Source: Methylococcales bacterium (lineage in GTDB: Bacteria; Pseudomonadota; Gammaproteobacteria; Methylococcales; Methylomonadaceae). Taken from it: DNA of 64,000 nucleotides. The notes under the pieces were generated by a model. It did not search any database. It worked only from the letters and a program-made list of their open reading frames with translations, and was not told the DNA's origin. Position 1 is the first letter of the stretch. Every line of letters begins with the position of its first letter. Both the position numbers and the translations under genes were made by a program. The stretch is taken from NCBI GenBank assembly GCA_026399015.1, contig JAPLRS010000043.1, positions 1 to 64,000 of the forward strand, written 5' to 3'. This document shows, in pieces, positions 52,602 to 62,652 of this stretch.

Positions 52602-54155
52602 TTAATTAATTTTAGCTGGCGGAATATGTTCGGCTTTTTGTGAGCTGTGTACAGGATAATGTGCACCGATATCGGTAGCTTCTTGGTCAATAAAGTTTAA
52701 CCAAGGTGTGGTGTAAAAGCCGGTAACAATAAGTAGTGCACAGATAATAACGGTGATGATGCGTTCTGCTCTAATAGGATGATGACTACTGCTATAGGGT
52801 TGTTGAACGCGTTTAGGTGTTGCGATAAAAATCTGTTGAAAGGCCCTGAGTAAAAATGCCGCGGCCAGAACATTACCAAGTAGAATAGCAATAGCTAATA
52901 ACCACCCATCTTCTTCAATGACACCTTCTAAGAGTAAATGCGCTGCGTCATAACCCGGGGTGCCCGGCATAACCATGGTGCTTAAAGCAGATATCAAGAA
53001 CAGTATGGCGATGGTGGAGTTAGTGTCAAATAAGCCACCTAATCGAGGGATAAAAGCAGTGCGTGTGCGTTCATAAATTAAACCAACACTAAATAACATG
53101 CCTGCTGTTGCAAGACCGTATGCAATGCAAAGTAATAAGCTACCTTCTAAGCCAAATTCATTAAAGCAAAAAATACCTATCATTAACATGCCGGTATGAC
53201 TTACGACAGAAAAAGCCAGTAAGCGCCTAATATTAATTTGCATTAAAGCCAGCAGAGCGCCGTAAAAGATACTGATTAAACTTAAGATTAAAACAAATTG
53301 TGTCCATTGTTCGGCAACACCAGGTACTAGCGGTAAGATAAATCTTATCACTGCATATAAACCTATTTTTAAACCGACGATAAAAATAGCGCCACTGGCA
53401 ACGGTGCCTTGTTCTGCGAGTAAGGGTAACCAGCCGTGAAAAGGAAATAAAGGCATTCGAATTGAAAAGCCAAAGAATAATAAGATAAAAATTAAGACTT
53501 CATCATGCAGATAAGCGTTGTTCTGTTTTAAGGTTAACCAATCAAAAGTTAGGGCATTTTCAGCATCCATTAACCCAAAGCCTAAGAGTAAAAAAGCCCC
53601 TAGAGTCATGACCAAACCACTGCCCCAATATTGCAGTAACAGCGTGATAATCCACCGTCGATTTTGTCCAGTCCCTGCATGGCGGGTTAGTAAGATAACG
53701 GGTATTAGTTCTGCAAGACTCCAAAGCCAAAATTGCATCAGATTTAAGGCAGAAAAGGCGCCAATTAAAATGCCTTCATAACCTAGTAGGCAGGCGATAA
53801 ATAATCGGTCTGTGATATGACGGGTGATGGTGGTGTAGATTAAAGCAAGTAAAGTTAATATAGCTGTAAGTGGGATAAATAAAATATTGGCGCCATCGAC
53901 ACCTACGGTATAGGTTAGCCAGCCTAGATGCAATCTTTCAACTAATTGAATACTAGTATTACCCGAATTAAAAATACTAAGCAAGTAAACACTCAATAAA
54001 GTAGTGCTTAAGGTGCCGGAAAAACCAAAGCGTAAGGCAGTTGTGCTGGATCGGGATAATAAAATGCCAATCATGCTCGCTAATGGGACGAGTGTTAGTG
54101 TTGTTAGTAATGGAAATACGGCCGTTTCAGACCAATAATTTATAGTTGTATCCAT
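52602..54155 (-). CDS. NuoM/NuoN-like subunit of the DAB-type operon
   Basis: 517 residues from ATG 54155; a TTG at 54173 would overlap the upstream gene by 11 bases. About 14 spans. The family core is recognisable (LLVVSH-type SVVSHTGMLMIGIF, FFGFSIRMPLFPFHGWLP, IVGLKIGLYAVIR). Notably the central Lys of the first half-channel motif (K in VKMPIF/AKAPLV of the paralogues) is Arg here, while the Lys in GLKIG and a Glu in WSLAELIPVIL remain. C-terminus extended (EATDIGAHYPVHSSQKAEHI). Confidence 0.86.
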   Translation of the reverse strand: MDTTINYWSETAVFPLLTTLTLVPLASMIGILLSRSSTTALRFGFSGTLSTTLLSVYLLSIFNSGNTSIQLVERLHLGWLTYTVGVDGANILFIPLTAILTLLALIYTTITRHITDRLFIACLLGYEGILIGAFSALNLMQFWLWSLAELIPVILLTRHAGTGQNRRWIITLLLQYWGSGLVMTLGAFLLLGFGLMDAENALTFDWLTLKQNNAYLHDEVLIFILLFFGFSIRMPLFPFHGWLPLLAEQGTVASGAIFIVGLKIGLYAVIRFILPLVPGVAEQWTQFVLILSLISIFYGALLALMQINIRRLLAFSVVSHTGMLMIGIFCFNEFGLEGSLLLCIAYGLATAGMLFSVGLIYERTRTAFIPRLGGLFDTNSTIAILFLISALSTMVMPGTPGYDAAHLLLEGVIEEDGWLLAIAILLGNVLAAAFLLRAFQQIFIATPKRVQQPYSSSHHPIRAERIITVIICALLIVTGFYTTPWLNFIDQEATDIGAHYPVHSSQKAEHIPPAKIN

Positions 54156-54162
54156 TGGTATC

Positions 54163-55725
54163 TCAAAAGGCAAGCAGTAAGGTGGTTAAGATAAATAAGA
54201 CTAAATAACGAGGTCTTAACACAAACATTTCAAATTGATTAGCAATTCGTCCCAGTTTACGGCCTAAATTTAAAGCGTCTTTACCAATGCCGCGTAATAT
54301 AAAGCGATCTTCAAACCAATGGGTCAAGGTAGCAAATTGACTAGTGATTTGCCCAGCAATACCACTCCCTTTTGCAAAGGGGTTTTCTATGGGTTCTGGG
54401 TGTGCACCAATTAATCTTTCTTCTAATTCGGCTAGTGAAGAAATACTGTTAATTGTGGGCGCAGGAATACCCATGACTTGATCAAGCACATGGTCATCAA
54501 AATAACTTAAATCATGAGCTAGTCGTTTTATAGGTCTTACTAACATCCAATCAGATAATTGATCCAACCAGAAGCGCTGTAAAGAAGCGGTATAGGCCCA
54601 GGGTAGTCTTGCAATGATTGGATTAAATGGTTTAATGGGGTTGTCTCGAACATTGTGCATTAAAGACGGTGCCGTTAAAAACAGATAGGTACGCACAACG
54701 GCATGAGCGCATAGATGCCAGATTGCAAATGTCCAAAAGCCCAAACCACATTCTATAAACATGAGCCCTAGTTGTCCGGATGTTGCGAAAGCTAAAGAGC
54801 TTTTAACATCCGATTGCGTGAGTCCAACTATATAACTATGAAACGCGGTGATAGTGCCTATCAATATTAGGATAGCCATGGCGAAAGGGGCTTTTTCAAA
54901 TACGGGTTCAAGCATGTAAACTAAATAAACCCCAGAACTAATCATAACGGCACCGTAAAACACGGTACTTGAAGGTGTCGGTCCTTCCATTGCCCTTGAT
55001 AACCAGGGGGTAAAAGGGACTTGAGCCGATTTAGCAAATGCCGCTAGGCTAAAACATAGAGCAATTCCTGTGGCTTCGCTAGTGCTAAGATTAACGGCTA
55101 GTGCTTTTAAATCTAGCCAATTTGTACTGTCAGTCCATGCGTAAGTTAAGCTAATTCCTAAGATAAAGCCGACATCCCCCAATCGATTGGTAACAAATAC
55201 GCGGGTTGCGTTAACGGTCGCGACCGGTCTTTGATAGGCATAAATTATTAATAAATAAGAACATAAGCCAGAAATTTCCCAGCCAAAAAAAGTCCCCACT
55301 GTATTGCCTGATAAAATCAGAAATAATATAGCGGCGGCAAATAAACATAAGATGGCAAAGAAACGATGAAAACCGTCTTCTCTGTGCATATAGTTAACAG
55401 AGAAGCGTGAAATAATGCTTAAGATTAAGGCAAATAAGGTAGCTAGATAGACATTAAATCCATGACTAATAAAATTTAGTTCAATGTGTAAGTTGTCACT
55501 AGATAACCATGTGCCTAAGCTTAAGCTACCTGAATTCTTATGAAGTAAATCTGCGATTAGTAAGGAAAATGCGACTAAACAAGACATGCTAATAGACCAG
55601 TTAGCAATTAGAGCGGTAGTGTTCTCACTTGCTTCGCCAGTAAGTTTGCCCGATAAATGTCCGAAACCTATCAAAATGGCTGAAATGAAAGGCAACAAAG
55701 GAATTAAAACAACTAGGCTATCCAT
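54163..55725 (-). CDS. dabB: NuoL-like subunit next to DabA (DabB-type)
   Basis: 520 residues. NuoL-type membrane core: FGWEISGLCSYLLI (Glu), NRLGDVGFILGISL, SLAAFAKSAQVPFTPWLSRA (Lys), MEGPTPSSTVFYGAVMISSG. The usual HAATM segment of NuoL is FYGAV here. A long C-terminal loop (PAPTINSISSLAELEERLIG) and final helix follow. It begins two bases after dabA. DabB proteins are thought to drive bicarbonate or CO2 uptake by DabA with the proton gradient. Symbol given by position and family; orthology to characterised DabB is likely but unproven. Confidence 0.82.
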   Translation of the reverse strand: MDSLVVLIPLLPFISAILIGFGHLSGKLTGEASENTTALIANWSISMSCLVAFSLLIADLLHKNSGSLSLGTWLSSDNLHIELNFISHGFNVYLATLFALILSIISRFSVNYMHREDGFHRFFAILCLFAAAILFLILSGNTVGTFFGWEISGLCSYLLIIYAYQRPVATVNATRVFVTNRLGDVGFILGISLTYAWTDSTNWLDLKALAVNLSTSEATGIALCFSLAAFAKSAQVPFTPWLSRAMEGPTPSSTVFYGAVMISSGVYLVYMLEPVFEKAPFAMAILILIGTITAFHSYIVGLTQSDVKSSLAFATSGQLGLMFIECGLGFWTFAIWHLCAHAVVRTYLFLTAPSLMHNVRDNPIKPFNPIIARLPWAYTASLQRFWLDQLSDWMLVRPIKRLAHDLSYFDDHVLDQVMGIPAPTINSISSLAELEERLIGAHPEPIENPFAKGSGIAGQITSQFATLTHWFEDRFILRGIGKDALNLGRKLGRIANQFEMFVLRPRYLVLFILTTLLLAF

Positions 55726-55727
55726 GC

Positions 55728-58700
55728 TTAAAGTCCTTGTAATTCAGGTTGTTTAATGAGCATTGGTGCGACAGGTAAGGTTTGGTTTTTATAGCAAGCA
55801 GGTGAATTATCTGCCATGGGTATGTTGATAGGCGCTGCTTGCCACGGTACAAACCCTGTGTCTGGTATAAATATAAAAAGTGCATCACTATCAGGATCTT
55901 TTGCTGTTAAATGTAACCAGCCACCACCAATGAGTTCTCTTAAGCTGGCTTGTTCGGTATAAATGCGTTCTAGCACACTTGTTTTGGCTTCAACGATAAG
56001 CTGTAAGCGCATAGCCTCATGTATTTCAACCATTTGTTGAGGAAGTCCGGTACGTAAATCACTGTTGGTACCTTCCATGACACCAAAAAAACCAGTGACA
56101 TTGTGTGGTACTTTAGAGCCACAACCAAAGTGGTCGTTATTAACAGTAGAAAAATAATATTCCAGATTAATTCCTGCCCCTACCGGGCCAACAGCGAGCA
56201 AAATGTTTTCGAGTATTTTGCCATCTACATCTTGCGTAGGGTCATAAGAGATTAAAAATAAGCGTCGATCGAAAAATGCGCCTTGTGTTAAAGATCTTCT
56301 GCCTACCAAAGCGGCAGCATTTGTAGCATGGCCTAATTCTGGTCGCGCTTGTGAGAAATCAACCGCACGCTCTTGAATATGTTTCAATGCTTCTTGAGGT
56401 GTTGGATTTCTGGGTGCAGAAGCTAAGCGTCGGCAACGCTCGTGGGCTGATAGTTGTTGGGCGTGTTTTAGTTGGTGTTGGAGTGTGCGTAATGGCTTGT
56501 CTTGTATATTAGGTAATGTTGCTAAATCGTACCAACTGATTTCTTCATTACATGTGTTGTGTTCGGCGCCAATAAACCAAGTATCACTAGGTATGTTGAT
56601 TCCCTGTTGAATTAATAGTTGACGTACTTCTGGGCGATTTGCCATGGCTGCAAATGCTCGCGCATTAGGGCCTCCATGTCGACCACTGCAAGCCCCACAG
56701 TCATAAGCGGCTAGGTGTGGATTATTTTGGCTAATGGATCCATGTCCCATTAAGACAACTAGTGGAGCAAAAGCATTTGTTAGGCCAATATTCCTTAAAA
56801 ATCCGGCGACACGTGTGGCCTGTTCGTTATTTGTAAAACCTTCTTGGGGGTGTTTTTCTGTCACAGTGCTGGTTTGCTCAAGAGTACTAATTTTAAGTTC
56901 AGTTTTTAACGGTGGGTTTATGATTGCGTTTATCTTTTTTAAGAACTTTTGTTGGTAATCGGGTAGGAGTGATTTTGCTAAAAGGTTTAATAAGGTGATA
57001 GGGGCAATCAGATTAATTAGGGGATTTGATAAGAGTAAATTACGGCGTAAGCTGTGATGTAAAACATACGCAAGAAATTGTTCGCCTTTTCTTACTTTAT
57101 TATGCAACTCAGCGTGTTTAGGATGCTGAGCTAACTCAAAAACATTATGCGCAGGTGTAACAACAACAGGACATAAAGGTGTTAGTTTAGTGTCGTCAAT
57201 ACCTTGGTAATTCATAGCAACGCCAAAAAATCCAGCTGCTCCTAAGGTTTCTATCTTGGGATTTAGTTCTTCTAAGTGTCGACGAATACCTTCTTCCCTA
57301 TCATCCATACAAAATATAATTTGGGCTTCTGGTCGATGAGTGCGTGTTGTCCAGCGCCCACGTTCATGATTAGCTTTTAGGGTTTGAAAGAGACGATCTC
57401 GGTAATTGAATTCATAAGCGATTAGCCAAACTTTATTTCGTTCTGTTAAAGTACATTCATTAAGTACATTTAGCATGCACAATAAGTCATTTGTCGTTAA
57501 AGCATTAACTTGATTGGGAGTAAGTCCTAGGTGTTGGCATAAGCGGAATAACCGCCAGCCACTTTTGTGTACGGTATGGCCATCATTTTGTTCGGCGATA
57601 CGATAGCATTTCCATGTCCAGATGAGTTCAGTTAATTGTTGCCAAGCAGCTCGGTTTTGTCGATCTGGATCTGCTTTTACTGCGAGTGTTTCTGCTAATT
57701 GCGTAAGGTATTCAGGTAAGTCACATTTATATAGTGCGTAACGAACTGTAAATTCGGCAAGATTCTTACGGAAATAAGCGTGTAAAGTTATTGTCGTAGC
57801 TGGAATATTCCACATTTCTCTACAGATATGATTTAGCCATAATCTGTCCAGAGTTAAGCGAATTGCTAAAAAGTCACTAAGCGTCGGTGTGGCAAGCGAT
57901 TTAGTGGTGTATTCGGGGTGATGTTGTCGCCAATTAATCATGCCTGCCCAGCCGGGAAGCTCAAGAGCTAGGCGCTCTAGATAGCCAGCCCATTGCGGTA
58001 TAGGAATTTCAAGTTGACTAAGTTGAAATAGGATGGCGTCAACAGCATCTTCGGGTAGTTCGACTAAAGCTTGTTGCCAGTTTGGTAATTCATGTAAAAA
58101 AGGATTTGCGTCATAATTAAGAGTGATGCGCCATGCTTGGTATAAACCTAAGGGCTTATTATCAGGCGTCTGCCAAGACGCTACGCCTTCATCTAAAATT
58201 GCGGCGCAGATTCTAATCAGTTGTGGTCTTACAGAGTCAAGTATGTCAACGCCGGTTAATCTAAGTACCAAGTCACGCATGGTTAAAGGTTGACCTAGTT
58301 GTAAAAATAGCGCATCCAAGGTGTTTAAATCGTTGGTTTCTTGATCAATGCGTTGTTCATTTGTAGGTGTTAAGGATTGATAATTGGCTAGCCACTCTTC
58401 AGCTTGTTCTAAAGATAAATCAATTAATGCTTCTGGATGTAATGAGGATTTTTGTAAATCCAAACGCTCTAAAATACAGTTCCATAATTGCCTAACGGCA
58501 GGGCCTTCTTGTGCACCATTTTCGAATAATTGTGTTCTACATAAGGATGGAACATCCGATTGAACTGTGTGTAGAACGTCCAGTTCATCAATATACCAGT
58601 TTAATTGGCTCATACTTAATGGGTTAAAGTCAAATATCAGAGCCAGTTTGTAAATGTCTTTTTTAGTGATGGCGCGATTATCCAACTGACAAATAATTTG

Positions 58701-58991
58701 TTCGGTTGATAAGTATGATTGTTGGGCAAAGGCATTGTTTAGGTCAATGTCAGTGATACGACCTTTTTCATAAAAAAAACGACTTTTTTCTTCGGGTAAA
58801 TAAGCATTAATTCCCGTGAGTGCATTAAATTCTGCTAATGCTTGTTCAAATGGTAAATGCTGAAAACCATGCAAGGTATTGTGGTGTACGAAATTAAGTA
58901 TAGGTGCTTGGGCAGGTAAAACAGCATCTAAATTAGCTAATATGGCGTTGATTTGTTCACGCTGATTAGTGAGGAATGATGATGTATGCAT
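55728..58991 (-). CDS. dabA: DUF2309 protein DabA, inorganic-carbon uptake
   Basis: 1087 residues. Large soluble, peripherally membrane-bound, beta-carbonic-anhydrase-like subunit of the DAB (DABs accumulate bicarbonate) system. Likely zinc site: Cys and Asp of QIIFCMDDREEGIRRHL (about residue 560), His of LVVLMGHGSISQNNPHL (about 748) and Cys of YDCGACSGRHGGPNARAF (about 763). N-terminus typical of DUF2309 (VHHNTLHGFQHLPFEQALAE). C-terminus contains GHATNAAALVGRRSLTQGAF and PVGAGINLEYYFSTVNNDHF. Predicted to hydrate CO2 unidirectionally. Between two NuoL/M-type genes. Confidence 0.94.
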   Translation of the reverse strand: MHTSSFLTNQREQINAILANLDAVLPAQAPILNFVHHNTLHGFQHLPFEQALAEFNALTGINAYLPEEKSRFFYEKGRITDIDLNNAFAQQSYLSTEQIICQLDNRAITKKDIYKLALIFDFNPLSMSQLNWYIDELDVLHTVQSDVPSLCRTQLFENGAQEGPAVRQLWNCILERLDLQKSSLHPEALIDLSLEQAEEWLANYQSLTPTNEQRIDQETNDLNTLDALFLQLGQPLTMRDLVLRLTGVDILDSVRPQLIRICAAILDEGVASWQTPDNKPLGLYQAWRITLNYDANPFLHELPNWQQALVELPEDAVDAILFQLSQLEIPIPQWAGYLERLALELPGWAGMINWRQHHPEYTTKSLATPTLSDFLAIRLTLDRLWLNHICREMWNIPATTITLHAYFRKNLAEFTVRYALYKCDLPEYLTQLAETLAVKADPDRQNRAAWQQLTELIWTWKCYRIAEQNDGHTVHKSGWRLFRLCQHLGLTPNQVNALTTNDLLCMLNVLNECTLTERNKVWLIAYEFNYRDRLFQTLKANHERGRWTTRTHRPEAQIIFCMDDREEGIRRHLEELNPKIETLGAAGFFGVAMNYQGIDDTKLTPLCPVVVTPAHNVFELAQHPKHAELHNKVRKGEQFLAYVLHHSLRRNLLLSNPLINLIAPITLLNLLAKSLLPDYQQKFLKKINAIINPPLKTELKISTLEQTSTVTEKHPQEGFTNNEQATRVAGFLRNIGLTNAFAPLVVLMGHGSISQNNPHLAAYDCGACSGRHGGPNARAFAAMANRPEVRQLLIQQGINIPSDTWFIGAEHNTCNEEISWYDLATLPNIQDKPLRTLQHQLKHAQQLSAHERCRRLASAPRNPTPQEALKHIQERAVDFSQARPELGHATNAAALVGRRSLTQGAFFDRRLFLISYDPTQDVDGKILENILLAVGPVGAGINLEYYFSTVNNDHFGCGSKVPHNVTGFFGVMEGTNSDLRTGLPQQMVEIHEAMRLQLIVEAKTSVLERIYTEQASLRELIGGGWLHLTAKDPDSDALFIFIPDTGFVPWQAAPINIPMADNSPACYKNQTLPVAPMLIKQPELQGL

Positions 58992-58998
58992 GGGAGTG

Positions 58999-60471
58999 TT
59001 ATGACAAACGTTGGCTTATTTGATTAATCATGTCGTTAATCGTAGTCGCAGATAGTTCAATCACCGGGTTAGGTATGATACCTAATCCAATTATACTGAT
59101 GATTAAAAAACCAGCGGCGAGTTGTTCTCGTCTATTAAGATCAACAAGTTTGGGGTTATTAGATTTCACAGGACCAATTAAAAGTAAATTGATAGTTCTC
59201 ATAGCGTAGGCAGCACTAATGAGTATAGTAATACTGAAGCCTATCATAAGGGCGCCCGATTGTTGAAAACCACCAATAAAGGCATGCAATTCAGCTATAA
59301 AACCAAAAGTGCCTGGAAGCCCCATTACGGATAATAAGGCAAAAGCTACGAGCAGAGAAAATTTTGGCATGGTATGAATTAGGCCGCTGTAATCTTGAAT
59401 ATTGCGCGTGTGACTGCGCTCATAAAGTAATCCTATTAATAAAAATAGAGCAGCGGATACCAAACCATGTGAACTCATTTGTAAAATAGCTCCTGTTAAG
59501 CCAACTTGATTTAGACTGGCAATACCTAATAAAACAATGCCCATGTGACTGACTGAAGAATAAGCAATCATGGCTTTGAGATCGGTTTGTCGCCATGCTA
59601 ACAGGCCACCATAAATCATACCGAATAGAGCGAGAGAAATGAGCAGTGGCTGGAGTATAAGGGCTGCTTCTGGCAGCATGTTAACGGCCCTTATAAGGCC
59701 ATAAGCCCCCATTTTTAATAGCACGCCTGATAATAGAATACTTATGGGGCTGGGTGCTTCGACATGTGCTAATGGTAGCCAACCATGTAAGGGGAATATT
59801 GGCATTTTGACGCCAAATCCAATTAAGAAACCCAGTAAAACTAAGATTTGTTCATTTCTGGGCATATCTTTGGCAGCTTGATGCATACTAGTCATTAATG
59901 ATCCCGCTTGTTGCAGGTCGTATTGACTAATCGCTAATAGGCTAATCAGCATAAAAATAGAGCCTGCCATGGTGTAAAGTACGAAATTTAAGCTGGCAGT
60001 ATGTCTGCGTTTGCCGCCCCAGCGTCCAATTAAGAAAAATAGGGGAATTAAAGTCAGTTCCCAAGCTATATAAAAAAGTGCCCAGTCCTGTGCTAGAAAT
60101 ACACCTAATAAACCGAACTCTAATAACAATACAGATAAATAATAACCTTTGATATTTTCTGTAAGTGGATAGGATGCAATCAATGCGATGGAGGTGAGCA
60201 AAGTTGCTAATACCAACATAGGCATGGATAGTCCGTCGATGCCTAATGCATAGGCGCTACCTAGATTTGGGTTCAACGGAAAATATTCATTAAATTGTAG
60301 GTCAGACGTGTTTTGTTGGTATAGATGCAAGATCCATCCACTCATTAAAAAGGCCAATGTACTAAAAAGGTTGGCAATGCCACGAATGAGGGCTTTATGT
60401 TGACTGGGGGTAAAAATTAATACTAGTACGCCTAGGGCCGGAGTCCAAAGCAGTAAACTTAGAATACCCAT
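58999..60471 (-). CDS. NuoM-like proton-channel subunit (first gene of DAB-type operon)
   Basis: About 490 residues from ATG 60471 (a GTG three codons upstream at 60480 is possible). Around 14 spans. Glu in YIAWELTLIPLFFLIGRWG, Lys in GVKMPIFPLHGWLPLAHVEA and LLKMGAYGLIRAV, then SSVSHMGIVLLGI: the full set of NuoM proton-path landmarks. It precedes dabA by seven bases and starts the five-gene unit; no other complex I subunit is nearby, so it should not be part of the respiratory NADH dehydrogenase. Confidence 0.9.
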   Translation of the reverse strand: MGILSLLLWTPALGVLVLIFTPSQHKALIRGIANLFSTLAFLMSGWILHLYQQNTSDLQFNEYFPLNPNLGSAYALGIDGLSMPMLVLATLLTSIALIASYPLTENIKGYYLSVLLLEFGLLGVFLAQDWALFYIAWELTLIPLFFLIGRWGGKRRHTASLNFVLYTMAGSIFMLISLLAISQYDLQQAGSLMTSMHQAAKDMPRNEQILVLLGFLIGFGVKMPIFPLHGWLPLAHVEAPSPISILLSGVLLKMGAYGLIRAVNMLPEAALILQPLLISLALFGMIYGGLLAWRQTDLKAMIAYSSVSHMGIVLLGIASLNQVGLTGAILQMSSHGLVSAALFLLIGLLYERSHTRNIQDYSGLIHTMPKFSLLVAFALLSVMGLPGTFGFIAELHAFIGGFQQSGALMIGFSITILISAAYAMRTINLLLIGPVKSNNPKLVDLNRREQLAAGFLIISIIGLGIIPNPVIELSATTINDMINQISQRLS

Positions 60472-60572
60472 GTGATTCACTATTTTAAAGCCTATTGTGT
60501 TGAGTCAATACAGTGTCGTCAATTATACGGTTCGGGCATTAATTGGCAAGTGTGTCGATAAAAACCAAGCAC

Positions 60573-60601
60573 TTTACTATGAAATTAAATAGTACTATAA
60601 T
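60573..60601 (+). promoter_or_regulatory. Promoter of the suf operon
   Basis: TATAAT at 60596-60601 with TTTACT at 60573-60578 (17-base spacing), 24 bases before the Rrf2 ATG. The -10 lies inside GTAC-TATAATG-GTAC (60592-60606), a possible binding site for the Rrf2 regulator itself. Confidence 0.6.
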
Positions 60602-60624
60602 GGTACACAATTAATGGGGGTGAG

Positions 60625-61089
60625 ATGTTACGAGTCAGTAAGTTAACAGATTATGCAACAGTCATATTAAGTTTAATGGCTAAAGAAGATGCGCAAGTCC
60701 GAACTGCTGTGGATTTAGCGGCCGTGACAGGGATTGCAATTCCAACGGTGAGCAAGATATTAAAGCTATTGGTTAATGCAAAAGTTCTGATTTCTACCCG
60801 AGGTGCCAAGGGGGGTTATGCTTTAGCTAGAAACCCTGAGGCGATTACTATTGCAAATGTGATCAGTGCCTTAGAAGGTCCGATCGCTTTAACTGAGTGT
60901 AGTATTTCTCAGCAAGGCTGTGAGCAAGTTTCGGGTTGTGATATTCGAGGTAATTGGAATTTAATCAATCAAGCGATTCATCATGCCTTAGAGTCTGTTA
61001 CTTTGGCTGACATGATTAAACCTTCTGCGGTGCAAAGTTTGGGATGGAAGCAAGAAGTCTTCATTCCTGTTGCCAGTTTATATCGTTAG
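60625..61089 (+). CDS. Rrf2-family SUF-system regulator
   Basis: 154 residues. N-terminal winged helix (LRVSKLTDYATVILSLMAKE, TGIAIPTVSKILKLLVNAKV, STRGAKGGYALARNPEAI) and a Cys-rich loop ECSISQQGCEQVSGCDIRG whose three cysteines, near residues 92-105, resemble the Fe-S ligands of IscR. It fits the Rrf2 subtype placed first in suf operons of gammaproteobacteria. Senses Fe-S status and controls sufBCD. Good ribosome site GGGGGTGAG. Confidence 0.93.
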   Translation: MLRVSKLTDYATVILSLMAKEDAQVRTAVDLAAVTGIAIPTVSKILKLLVNAKVLISTRGAKGGYALARNPEAITIANVISALEGPIALTECSISQQGCEQVSGCDIRGNWNLINQAIHHALESVTLADMIKPSAVQSLGWKQEVFIPVASLYR

Positions 61090-61135
61090 TTAATTTACGG
61101 AATTGACTCACTTTACGTATTTATAGAGAACTTTT

Positions 61136-62584
61136 ATGTCAGCAAGTACCCAAGAAATTAATAATCTTATCAATCAAGAATACAAACAAGGTTTTGTGAC
61201 GGAGCTAGAAACAACAACCTTTTTACCAGGTTTGGATGAAGATGTTATTTCTAAATTGTCTAAGATTAAGAATGAACCTGAGTTTATGCTCGAATATCGT
61301 TTAAAGGCTTTTAGACATTGGCAAACGATGAAGTCACCCGAGTGGGCTTTTGTAAAGTTTGATCCTATTGATTATCAGGCGATTAGTTATTATTCTGCGC
61401 CTAAGCGCAAAGAAGATGGTCCTAAAAGCTTGGATGAGATCGATCCACAAGTTTTAGAAGCGTATAAAAAATTAGGTATTCCTTTAGATGAGCAAGAGCG
61501 TTTAGCGGGTGTGGCGGTTGATGCGGTATTTGATAGCGTATCAGTGGCTACAACGTTTAAAGGTAAGTTAAAAGACGCGGGTGTTATCTTCTGTCCGATA
61601 TCTGAAGCTTTGCGTGATCATCCAGAGTTGATTAAAGAATACTTAGGTTCGGTGGTTTCACACACGGATAATTATTTTGCAGCCTTAAATGCAGCCGTAT
61701 TCACGGATGGATCATTTGTTTATATCCCAAAAGGTGTACGTTGCCCTATGGAATTATCAACCTACTTTAGAATTAATGCCGCTAATACGGGGCAGTTTGA
61801 AAGAACGTTGATTATTGCTGATGAAGGTAGCCATGTCAGTTATCTAGAAGGTTGTACCGCACCCATGCGAGATGAAAATCAATTGCATGCCGCAGTTGTT
61901 GAGTTAGTCGCTATGAAAGATGCCGTGATTAAATATTCAACCGTACAGAATTGGTATCCGGGTGATAAAAATGGATTAGGCGGTATTTATAACTTTGTAA
62001 CTAAACGCGCAGACTGTCGTGGTGAGAACTCTAAGGTGTCTTGGACGCAAGTAGAAACAGGTTCTGCCATTACTTGGAAATATCCTAGCTGTGTTTTAAC
62101 GGGTGATAATTCGGTAGGTGAGTTTTATTCAGTCGCCTTAACCAATAATTATCAGCAAGCCGATACGGGCACAAAGATGATTCATATTGGTAAAAACACC
62201 CGTAGTACCATTGTTTCTAAAGGTATTTCAGCGGGTAAAGCTCAAAACACCTATCGTGGATTGGTTAAAGTTTTAAAGAGTGCAGAAAATGCGCGTAACT
62301 ATACCCAATGCGATTCACTATTAGTAGGTGATCAGTGTGGTGCGCATACCTTCCCTTATATAGAAGTGAAACAGCCTTCTGCGCAAGTTGAGCATGAAGC
62401 GACTACCTCTAAGATTAGTGAGGATCAGTTGTTCTTTTGTCAGCAGCGAGGCCTCTCTGCTGAAGATGCTGTGTCAATGATCGTAAATGGTTTTTGTAAA
62501 GAAGTTTTCAAAGAATTGCCCATGGAGTTTGCAGTTGAAGCGCAGGCTTTATTAGGATTAAGTCTTGAGGGCTCGGTAGGTTAA
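61136..62584 (+). CDS. sufB: Fe-S scaffold subunit SufB
   Basis: 482 residues, full family length. Core of the SufBC2D scaffold on which Fe-S clusters are built. Typical blocks: [71 protein letters not shown] and the C-terminal [24 protein letters not shown] cysteines including the acceptor in [20 protein letters not shown] are kept. Confidence 0.98.
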   Translation: MSASTQEINNLINQEYKQGFVTELETTTFLPGLDEDVISKLSKIKNEPEFMLEYRLKAFRHWQTMKSPEWAFVKFDPIDYQAISYYSAPKRKEDGPKSLDEIDPQVLEAYKKLGIPLDEQERLAGVAVDAVFDSVSVATTFKGKLKDAGVIFCPISEALRDHPELIKEYLGSVVSHTDNYFAALNAAVFTDGSFVYIPKGVRCPMELSTYFRINAANTGQFERTLIIADEGSHVSYLEGCTAPMRDENQLHAAVVELVAMKDAVIKYSTVQNWYPGDKNGLGGIYNFVTKRADCRGENSKVSWTQVETGSAITWKYPSCVLTGDNSVGEFYSVALTNNYQQADTGTKMIHIGKNTRSTIVSKGISAGKAQNTYRGLVKVLKSAENARNYTQCDSLLVGDQCGAHTFPYIEVKQPSAQVEHEATTSKISEDQLFFCQQRGLSAEDAVSMIVNGFCKEVFKELPMEFAVEAQALLGLSLEGSVG

Positions 62585-62652
62585 TACAGAAGCGTCATAC
62601 AGAATTTTAAAGGAATGGGCTTAAAGCCCTTAAAACAAATAGGTAATAATCA

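Noticed and set aside
55728-60471. Respiratory complex I operon
   Set aside because: No nuoA-J/N peripheral or quinone-site genes occur, and DabA sits in the middle, so the membrane subunits are assigned to a DAB-type system.
62617-62629. Terminator between sufB and sufC
   Set aside because: The dyad is short with no T-tract, and sufC must be transcribed with sufB.
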